Assembly: GCA_039927975.1 (NCBI GenBank)
Contig: JBDSTZ010000224.1
Coordinates: 1 to 11,750 of the forward strand
Length of the DNA: 11,750 nt
From: JBDSTZ01 sp039927975
GTDB taxonomy: Bacteria; Pseudomonadota; Gammaproteobacteria; Burkholderiales; Burkholderiaceae_D
Direction: 5' to 3'
A program made the position numbers and the translations under genes. Below, one piece after another: positions 6,343 through 11,750 of the stretch. The notes under the pieces were generated by a model that worked only from the letters and a program-made list of their open reading frames with translations, ran no database searches and was not told where the DNA came from. Position 1 is the first letter of the stretch, and each line of letters starts with the position of its first letter.

Positions 6343-7770
6343 TCAGATGCTCGCCAGCGCCGCCACCAGCAGGCAGGCGCCGAGCAGCGTCAGGCTGATC
6401 GGATCGCGGGTGAGGTACAGCACCGGGTCCTCGTTGACCTCGCCCCGGTAGGACAACAGCCACAGGCGGCCGAGCCAGAACATCAGCAGCGGCACGATCG
6501 CCAGCAGCAGGGTCGGATTGCCGTACAGCGCCACCACGTTCGGGGTGTTGAAGTACAGCATGAAGATCAGCACCGACAGCAGCCCACTGTTGACGCCCAG
6601 AATGCCGATCGGGCCGCTGTCGTTGACCAGGTAGCCGCGCCCCCCGCGCTTGTCCTCGCCGGCCCGCTGCATGTTGATCAACTCGCTGTGGCGCTTGAGC
6701 AGGGCCAGGCTGAGGAAGATAAAGAAGGAAAACGCCAGCAGCCAGAACGAGGCGCGGATGTGGGTGCTGGCCGCTCCGCCCAGCAGGCGGATGGTGTAGA
6801 GCATCGCCAGCACCACGATGTCGACCATCAGCAGGCGCTTGAGGTAGAGCGAATAGGCCAGCGTGCCGAGGAAGTAGACGGCGGCCGCCAGCAGCAGCCA
6901 GGCGTCGACGGCCGCGGCCAGCGCCAGGCCGCCCAGCGCCAGCAGCGCGCTGCTCTTGAGCGCGGCCGCCAGTGGCAGCGTGCCGGCCGCGATCGGCCGC
7001 TTGCGCTTGCTCGGATGCTTGCGGTCCTCGTGGGCGTCGAGCGCGTCGTTGAGCAGGTAGGCGCTCGAGGCGCACAGCGAAAACACGACAAAGGCGAGCA
7101 TCGACGCGAGCAGGGTCGGCAGCGTCAGCACGTGGGCCGACAGCATCGGCACGAACACCAGCAGGTTCTTGAGCCACTGGCGCGGACGCATCGCCCGCAG
7201 CAGTGCGCCGGCCAGGCCGCCGCGCGGGCTCCCCATTGGCAGCGTGGCGCGGCCGTCGGCCAGTTCGAACGCCGTGTGCACCACGCAGTAGGCGGTGCGG
7301 CAGCTCAGCCACAGCGGCAGCGCAAGGCGGCCGTTGCCCACGTAGTCGAAGCCTTTTTCACCGTACGCCAGCACCAGCTGGTCGGCGGTGTCGCTCTCGT
7401 TCATGTGGAACGAGCCTTCGCTGGCGAGCACGCGGTCGAACAGTTGCAAGTGGCTGGCGACCCGCTCGGCCACGCAGCGCGGCGCGCCGGTGGCCATCAC
7501 GATCAGGCGGCCGCGCGCGCGCTGGGTGATGATCTGCGCCAGCAGCACGCGGTCGTACGGCAGGCCGGCCGGGTCGACATGCACGGCCTGCGACAGCTTG
7601 TGGCGGAACAGCGTCATGCCGCCGCACAGCCACAGGGGCAGGCGCCACCATTGCAGCAGGCGGGTGCGCAGAAACGCCAGCAAGCTCTCGAACAGCATGT
7701 CGGAGTGGATCAGGGTGCCGTCGAGGCCGACCACCAGCGGCAGGTCGTCGGTGGTGTGCGCGCGGCTCAT
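6343..7770 (-). CDS. HAD-domain/UbiA prenyltransferase fusion, DPPR synthase-like
   Basis: This 475-residue fusion has two parts. Residues ~10-175 resemble a haloacid dehalogenase-like phosphatase: VGLDGTLIHSD (14-24), MATGAP (92-97), GEKGFDYVGNG (137-147). The nucleophile Asp of the expected DxDGT is Gly15, so phosphatase activity is doubtful. Residues ~193-475 form a UbiA-type membrane prenyltransferase with about eight to nine helices. Its first Asp-rich motif is NDALDAHED (241-249), followed by RKHPSKRKRPIAAG. The second is YSLYLKRLLMVDIVV with Asp317. These features are closest to decaprenyl-phosphate phosphoribose synthase, which joins phosphoribosyl pyrophosphate to a polyprenyl phosphate, usually toward polyprenyl-phospho-arabinose; the acceptor here is inferred. 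The start at 7770 overlaps the stop of the upstream membrane gene (ATGA), implying translational coupling. The frame stays open far upstream, but that part is the shadow of the neighbour gene. No epimerase genes are in the window. Confidence 0.85.
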   Translation of the reverse strand: MSRAHTTDDLPLVVGLDGTLIHSDMLFESLLAFLRTRLLQWWRLPLWLCGGMTLFRHKLSQAVHVDPAGLPYDRVLLAQIITQRARGRLIVMATGAPRCVAERVASHLQLFDRVLASEGSFHMNESDTADQLVLAYGEKGFDYVGNGRLALPLWLSCRTAYCVVHTAFELADGRATLPMGSPRGGLAGALLRAMRPRQWLKNLLVFVPMLSAHVLTLPTLLASMLAFVVFSLCASSAYLLNDALDAHEDRKHPSKRKRPIAAGTLPLAAALKSSALLALGGLALAAAVDAWLLLAAAVYFLGTLAYSLYLKRLLMVDIVVLAMLYTIRLLGGAASTHIRASFWLLAFSFFIFLSLALLKRHSELINMQRAGEDKRGGRGYLVNDSGPIGILGVNSGLLSVLIFMLYFNTPNVVALYGNPTLLLAIVPLLMFWLGRLWLLSYRGEVNEDPVLYLTRDPISLTLLGACLLVAALASI

Positions 7771-9005
7771 GCGGCCGCCTGTCCGACCGGCATGCGGCCG
7801 CGCCGGAACAAGGGCCGCGCCGGCAGCGCCCCGCTGGCGTCGGCCAGGATGCTCGCGATCAGCGCGGCGGCCACGGGAATAAAGGCGTCGAACTGGCGCG
7901 CTTCGTGCAACTGGCCGACCAGGAAGGTCATCACCAGCAGGCAGGGCAAGAGCAGCAGGCACCAGCGCAGCGGCGCCGGCGCCTGGCGCAGCCCGAACGA
8001 CGCCAGCCCGAACCACAGCAGCAGCGGCCCCAGGTTGATCAGCAGCTCCTGCGGCCGATGGGTCAGCAGGAAGAGATTGTAGGCCGGCTTGCCGCTCTCC
8101 CAGGCCGCGTGGGTCGGCAGCAGCGCAAACAGCACGGCGCGCACCGCGCAGTAAAGCAGCAATTGCAGCAGCAACAGGCGCAGCAGCCGTATGGGCTGTA
8201 TGCGCCGGCACAGCACCGCCGCGCTCAGCAGCACCAGGAACAGCGTGCTCTCGTGGTTGAGGGTGCCCACGGCGAACACCAGCAGGTAGGGCCGCTGGGC
8301 GCCGGCCAGCAGGTAGTACAGCGCCAGCGCGTACACGAACATGATGCCGATGTCGAAGAAGGTGTAGTAGCGCAGCGTGGCAGCCCACATGAGTAGCAGG
8401 AGCGGCTGGGCGACGAAGGCCAGGTCGGGCCGGATGAACAGGCTGGCCAGCCGCCGCACCGCCCACAGCGCCAGCGCGGCGGCCAGCATCTGCGACCACA
8501 GGAAGGCGTCGAGCACCGGCATGGCGGGGAAGATCGCGCGCAGCGCCAGCGCCGGCAGCACAAACAGGATGCGGTGCTGGAACGGCGGATTGCCCTCGAA
8601 GGCCATGATGCGGGCGATCGGGTACCACTCGCGCTCCTGCCCGTACATCAGCAGGAAGCAGAAGAAGCCGGCCAGGCAAAAGGCGAAGACCAGCACGTCG
8701 AGCAGCATGTCGCCGAGGCTTGGCGCGCGGAGGGCGTTGCCCAGCCTGCGCGCGATGGTGTACTGGGTCAGCAGCATCGCCAGCCACAGCGCCAGCAGGT
8801 AGACCGCCAGCGCATCGGCCTTGCGCAGGTAGAAGCGCAGCGGATGGTCGGCGCTGTCGGCCAGCACACCATGGAAGATGGAGTGGCCGTGGTAGGCGGC
8901 GTCCACCGCCGCGTGGCCGGCCATGACATACAGCAGCGCCAGGCCGACGCCCATGCCGAGCACCAGCGCTTGCCATCGAAGGGACAGACACGGCAGCATG
9001 GTCAT
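7767..9005 (-). CDS. Polytopic inner-membrane protein of unknown function
   Basis: I do not recognise this 412-residue protein. It has about eleven hydrophobic segments (roughly 11-30, 63-83, 100-121, 143-160, 166-185, 195-215, 218-236, 240-261, 275-298, 322-338, 345-388). Charged residues stand out at membrane borders: FQHR (142-145), TLNHES (248-253) and QLHEARQF (365-372). This layout of a membrane protein with conserved-looking H/R, N/E and E-x-R sites recalls integral-membrane glycosyltransferases or polysaccharide polymerases, but no diagnostic motif is visible. Its stop overlaps the start of the HAD-UbiA gene (ATGA), so the two are made together. If that enzyme makes a polyprenyl-linked pentose, this protein could use or move the lipid-linked sugar; that is inference. 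The start at 9005 is supported by AGGGG with 6-base spacing. The C-terminal ~20 residues are basic and probably cytoplasmic. Confidence 0.8.
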   Translation of the reverse strand: MTMLPCLSLRWQALVLGMGVGLALLYVMAGHAAVDAAYHGHSIFHGVLADSADHPLRFYLRKADALAVYLLALWLAMLLTQYTIARRLGNALRAPSLGDMLLDVLVFAFCLAGFFCFLLMYGQEREWYPIARIMAFEGNPPFQHRILFVLPALALRAIFPAMPVLDAFLWSQMLAAALALWAVRRLASLFIRPDLAFVAQPLLLLMWAATLRYYTFFDIGIMFVYALALYYLLAGAQRPYLLVFAVGTLNHESTLFLVLLSAAVLCRRIQPIRLLRLLLLQLLLYCAVRAVLFALLPTHAAWESGKPAYNLFLLTHRPQELLINLGPLLLWFGLASFGLRQAPAPLRWCLLLLPCLLVMTFLVGQLHEARQFDAFIPVAAALIASILADASGALPARPLFRRGRMPVGQAAA

Positions 9006-9033
9006 TTGTCACCCCTGGATTGTCACCTCTGGA
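9006..9033 (-). repeat. Tandem 14-base repeat carrying two ribosome binding sites
   Basis: TTGTCACCCCTGGA (9006-9019) and TTGTCACCTCTGGA (9020-9033) are adjacent direct repeats with one mismatch. On the minus strand each contains a Shine-Dalgarno-like core, GGGGTGA (near) and GAGGTGA (far), directly before the ATG of the membrane protein gene at 9005. The near copy is at the right distance to act. Confidence 0.75.
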
Positions 9034-9090
9034 ATTGGGCCGCGAGGCCGGATCACCAAGGTTCGACGCGCAGGTTCGTCACACGTTCAG

Positions 9091-9120
9091 ATTACTGATG
9101 CGCGCCTGCGACGGCGTCAA
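9091..9120 (-). promoter_or_regulatory. Weak candidate promoter of the membrane protein/HAD-UbiA operon
   Basis: On the minus strand TTGACG (9120-9115) matches the -35 consensus at five of six positions. AGTAAT (9096-9091) follows after 18 bases as a poor -10. It lies in the 160-base gap between the divergent membrane protein and catalase-family genes. The -35 sits in the palindrome TCAATTGA (9117-9124), so a TTGAAC -35 faces the catalase gene on the other strand. Confidence 0.25.
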
Positions 9121-9165
9121 TTGAACCGCACGTGGGCGCCGGATTTTTTGGCTTATCCTTGCTGC

Positions 9166-10281
9166 ATGGACTACCTTCCCTACAGCGAGGACATCGAAGT
9201 CATCGGACCGGACGAAGCGGCGCTCATCGAGCAGGTGGTCGCCTCGATGCAGCGGCTCGGCGCGATGGTGTTCGACAAGCATCGGCATGCAATGCGCAAT
9301 GCGCACGCCAAGAGCCATGGCATCCTGCGCGGCACGCTGTCGGTGCCGTCGGATTTGCCCGAGCATCTGCGCCAGGGCCTGTTCGCCAGCCCGGGCAGCT
9401 ACCCGGTGGTGGTGCGGCTGTCGTCGGCGCCGGGCGACATTTATGGCGACGAGATTCCGGCGCCGAAGGGCATGGCGATCAAGGTGATCGGCGTGCAAGG
9501 GCGCAAACTGCTGGCCGGCCACGAAGACGCGCTGACCCAGGATTTTTTACTGGCCAACCACAACGTACTCCCGTTCGGCACCATCGACGCCTACTGGAAG
9601 GTGGAGCAGTTGCGCGAGGCGCACGCGCGCGACGGCGAACCGCTGCAACAGACCGGCGCCTCGTTCGCCAGCGGCCTGGTCAAGCTGCTCGACGCCGCCG
9701 GCATCGACCGCGCCCTGCTGCCCAGCCACAGCCTGGCCAACCACCATATATTGGGCGAGACCTTTCACAGCATGGCGGCGCTGCGCTTCGGCCGCTATGT
9801 CGCCAAGATCAGCGTGGCGCCGCTGTCGACACCGGTGCGCTCGCTCACCGGCCAGACTTACGATCCGGCCGAGGCGCCGTCGATCCTGCGCGACCAGGTG
9901 CTGCGCTTTTTCCGCCATCAGGGCGCCGAGTATGAGCTGCGGGCGCAGCTGTGCACCGATCTGGAGAGCATGCCGGTGGAGGACGCGTCGGTGCCGTGGC
10001 TTGAAGCGAAGTCGCCACAACAACCGGTTGCGCGCATCATTCTGCCGCCACAGGACGCCTACAGCGCGCAGCGCCAGGTGTACGCCGACGAGGTGCTGTC
10101 CTTCAATCCCTGGCACTGTTTGCCGGAGCATCGGCCGCTCGGCTCGATCATGCGGGTGCGGCAGGCGGCCTATGCGGCGTCGAGCGCGTATCGGCACGCG
10201 ATGACCGCCAGCCGGCGGTGGAACCTCGCAGCCGGGCCGATGTGCCCTTTTGAGAGGACTAAAAACCTGATGGAGTTTTAA
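9166..10281 (+). CDS. Catalase-family heme protein
   Basis: This 371-residue protein belongs to the short catalase-like family, smaller than the ~480 or more residues of classic monofunctional catalases. Candidate heme-site residues can be placed. A distal His47 lies in NAHAKSHGILRG. VVVRLSSAPGD (81-91) and PKGMAIKV (100-107) match the catalase beta-barrel. A distal Asn131 lies in DFLLANHN. A proximal RxxxY is present as Arg332-Tyr336 in MRVRQAAYAASSAYR. Members may be true catalases, peroxidases or heme enzymes acting on lipid hydroperoxides; the activity cannot be read here. The start at 9166 has no clear Shine-Dalgarno. The frame stays open upstream into the antisense of the membrane gene, but similarity begins after this ATG; an in-frame TTG at 9121 is a less likely alternative. 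It is transcribed divergently from the membrane operon, and its stop shares bases with that of the RlmN-like gene. Confidence 0.85.
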   Translation: MDYLPYSEDIEVIGPDEAALIEQVVASMQRLGAMVFDKHRHAMRNAHAKSHGILRGTLSVPSDLPEHLRQGLFASPGSYPVVVRLSSAPGDIYGDEIPAPKGMAIKVIGVQGRKLLAGHEDALTQDFLLANHNVLPFGTIDAYWKVEQLREAHARDGEPLQQTGASFASGLVKLLDAAGIDRALLPSHSLANHHILGETFHSMAALRFGRYVAKISVAPLSTPVRSLTGQTYDPAEAPSILRDQVLRFFRHQGAEYELRAQLCTDLESMPVEDASVPWLEAKSPQQPVARIILPPQDAYSAQRQVYADEVLSFNPWHCLPEHRPLGSIMRVRQAAYAASSAYRHAMTASRRWNLAAGPMCPFERTKNLMEF

Positions 10282-11300
10282 GAAGCCGCGCGAATCGGAA
10301 TCGTGCGTCCTGCCCGCGCGCGCAACTGGCCGCAGCCGCCGTCCACATCCTGTCCCGCCGAATCGCGCAGCTTGGTCAGGACGCCGCGCTGATGCAAGGT
10401 GGCGGCGATCGCCCGCGCACTCTCCCAGCTGGGCCGGCGAAACGCCAGGTCGGGGATGGTGTTGTAGGGGATCATGTTGAGCACCGCGTACTTCCCCTTG
10501 AGCAGCTCGACGATCCCCTCGATCTCATCGGCGCCGTCGTTGACGCCTTCGAGCAAGGTCCATTGATACTGGATCGGATACGCGGTCAGCCGCGCATACG
10601 CCTCGCCCGCCTCGACCAGCTCGCGCGGCGTCAGGCGCGGCGCGCGCGGCAGCAATTGCTCACGCAACGCCGGCTTGGTGGTGTGCAGCGACAAGGCCAG
10701 CGCCGGCCGCACCGGCCCTTCGGCCAGGCGCTCGAACACGCGGCTGTCGCCCACGGTCGAGAACACCAGATTCTTGTGACCGATATTGCCCTCGGTGCCG
10801 AGCAGGTCGATCGCTTCCATCACATTGTCGAGATTATGGGCCGGCTCGCCCATGCCCATGAACACGACCTTCCTCACCGGCCGCTTGCTGCGCGCCAGCA
10901 CCACCTGGGCGACGATTTCGCCGCTGGTTACCTGGCGTAACAAGCCGTCGCGCCCGGTCATGCAGAACTGGCAGCCGACCGCGCAGCCCACCTGGCTCGA
11001 CACGCACACGCCGTCGCGCGGCAGCAGCACCGATTCGACCGACTGGCCGTCCCGCAAGCCCACCAGCAGGCGCGCCGAACCGTCCTCGCCAGGATGCTCG
11101 CTGATCAGGCGGACCATGCCGTGCAGCTCGGCATCAAACGCCGGCAAGGCTTCGCGCACGCCCTTCGGCAGGAAATCGTTGGGACGGCGCCGTCCCTGAT
11201 CGTGCGGCTGGGCCTGGACCCAGTCGCGCAGCACGCGCTGTTCGTGCAGCGGCATGGCGCCGAGCGCCCGGAGGCGCTGGCGAAGATCGGCAATGCGCAC
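10278..11300 (-). CDS. RlmN/Cfr-family radical SAM RNA methyltransferase
   Basis: This 340-residue protein has the full RlmN/Cfr active site. The radical SAM cluster motif C-x3-C-x2-C is Cys106, Cys110 and Cys113 (GCAVGCQFC). Cys99 in CVSSQVG matches the catalytic cysteine seven residues before the cluster, and Cys323 in DVDGGCGQLRAR matches the cysteine that carries the transient methyl group. FMGMGEPAHN (147-156) is the SAM-binding GGE-type motif. The family adds a methyl group to C2 of an adenosine, in 23S rRNA A2503 and in some tRNAs. It is somewhat shorter at the N-terminus than E. coli RlmN, its FCMTGRDGLLRQ differs from the usual FCSTA/G-type sequence, and it is not in the ndk-rlmN-ispG context usual in betaproteobacteria, so it may be a paralogue with another target. 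The start is a GTG at 11300, six bases after the apbC stop, which suggests an operon. No symbol is given because the target is uncertain. Confidence 0.88.
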   Translation of the reverse strand: MRIADLRQRLRALGAMPLHEQRVLRDWVQAQPHDQGRRRPNDFLPKGVREALPAFDAELHGMVRLISEHPGEDGSARLLVGLRDGQSVESVLLPRDGVCVSSQVGCAVGCQFCMTGRDGLLRQVTSGEIVAQVVLARSKRPVRKVVFMGMGEPAHNLDNVMEAIDLLGTEGNIGHKNLVFSTVGDSRVFERLAEGPVRPALALSLHTTKPALREQLLPRAPRLTPRELVEAGEAYARLTAYPIQYQWTLLEGVNDGADEIEGIVELLKGKYAVLNMIPYNTIPDLAFRRPSWESARAIAATLHQRGVLTKLRDSAGQDVDGGCGQLRARAGRTIPIRAAS

Positions 11301-11306
11301 AGCGGC

Positions 11307-11750
11307 CTAGTCGTTCTTGATGACGATGCTGGGGAACTTGCTCGTCATGTCCTTGGCCTTCTCGGCGATCTTGATGGCGACCTTGCGGGCGATGGCCTTG
11401 TAGATCTCGGCCACCGGACCGTCCGGCTCGGCGACCACGGTCGGCTTGCCCGAATCGGTCTGCTCGCGAATGGCCATGGTCAGGGGCAAGGCGCCGAGGA
11501 ATTCGGCGCCGAAGTCCGCGCACATTTTCTCGCCGCCGCCGGCGCCGAAAATGGCTTCGTTGTGACCGCAGTTCGAGCAGATATGCGTGCTCATGTTTTC
11601 CACCACGCCGAGAATCGGAATGCCGACTTTCTCGAACATTTTCAAGCCCTTGCGCGCATCCAGCAAGGCAATGTCCTGCGGCGTGGTGACGATTACGGCG
11701 CCCGTTACCGGCACTTTTTGCGACAACGTCAACTGGATGTCACCGGTGCC
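11307..11750 (-). CDS. apbC: ApbC/Mrp iron-sulfur cluster carrier, C-terminal part (cut by right edge)
   Basis: The frame runs to the right edge without a start, so 147 C-terminal residues of a protein of usually ~360 are seen. The visible part begins with GTGDIQLTLSQ, followed by VIVTTPQDIALLDARKG. This is the signature of the Mrp/ApbC P-loop ATPases that assemble and deliver 4Fe-4S clusters. The cluster-binding CxxC is present as HICSNCGH, at fragment residues 56-63. It is followed by GGGEKMCADFGAEFLGALPL, typical of the family. The Walker A motif lies outside the window. A TTG at 11732 could be read as a start but falls within conserved sequence. It is just upstream of the RlmN-like gene, whose enzyme needs a 4Fe-4S cluster; the link is plausible but not shown. 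Confidence 0.95.
   Translation of the reverse strand, partial: GTGDIQLTLSQKVPVTGAVIVTTPQDIALLDARKGLKMFEKVGIPILGVVENMSTHICSNCGHNEAIFGAGGGEKMCADFGAEFLGALPLTMAIREQTDSGKPTVVAEPDGPVAEIYKAIARKVAIKIAEKAKDMTSKFPSIVIKND

Noticed and set aside
6211..8082. Long plus-strand frame opposite the HAD-UbiA gene (623 residues)
   Set aside because: Gln/Arg/His/Ala-rich shadow with no fold-like pattern.
7771..9012. In-frame extension of the HAD-UbiA gene to 889 residues
   Set aside because: The extra ~414 residues are Arg/Ala/Pro-rich and antisense-like in composition, and they overlap the membrane protein gene, which has a good ribosome binding site and clear helices. The ATG at 7770 with ATGA overlap is the sensible start.
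8923..9165. N-terminal extension of the catalase-family gene
   Set aside because: It runs antisense into the membrane protein gene, and the family-like sequence begins at the ATG at 9166.

Overview
The window looks like a chromosomal segment of a high-GC betaproteobacterium, most likely Oxalobacteraceae (Massilia, Duganella or Janthinobacterium type). Four things point there: an EarP/EF-P pair of the arginine-rhamnosylation type, a TssQ-like lipoprotein typical of Burkholderiales type VI secretion loci, a glutamyl-tRNA synthetase without zinc cysteines next to Glu and Ala tRNA genes, and an ApbC/Mrp protein next to an RlmN-like enzyme. The genus is inferred from memory of gene content, not from a database search.

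Layout. Positions 1-843 (+) hold the end of a PEGA-domain protein and a small lipoprotein, probably the tail of a type VI secretion cluster lying to the left. A REP-like inverted repeat (919-969) separates them from a saccharopine dehydrogenase-like oxidoreductase (1042-2151, +). A bidirectional terminator (2192-2227) then divides this from a minus-strand translation block: earP (4152-2950) followed by efp (2838-2263). EarP rhamnosylates the EF-P made by the next gene, and Arg32 of EF-P is present. Next come three tRNA genes on the minus strand (Ala-GGC, Glu-UUC, Glu-UUC), with a consensus promoter and two terminators. gltX (6120-4726, minus), which charges tRNA-Glu, lies directly upstream of them.

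A two-gene minus-strand membrane operon (9005-6343) encodes an unrecognised polytopic protein and a HAD-UbiA fusion resembling polyprenyl-phosphate phosphoribosyltransferases; the two genes overlap by ATGA. A divergent catalase-family gene (9166-10281, +) follows. It meets an RlmN-like radical SAM methyltransferase gene (11300-10278, minus) tail to tail, with the two stop codons sharing bases. The right edge cuts off an apbC/mrp Fe-S carrier gene (minus), which is probably co-transcribed with the RlmN-like gene.

Most of the window is housekeeping. The points worth a second look are: a possible 13-codon leader ORF whose stop overlaps the efp start; loss of the catalytic Asp in the HAD half of the UbiA fusion; the unknown membrane partner of that fusion; an RlmN paralogue outside its usual context; and a strong hairpin in front of gltX where a ribosome binding site would be expected. 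I see no CRISPR array, insertion sequence, integrase or rRNA. No gene-free stretch exceeds 300 bases apart from the tRNA block, which is annotated.
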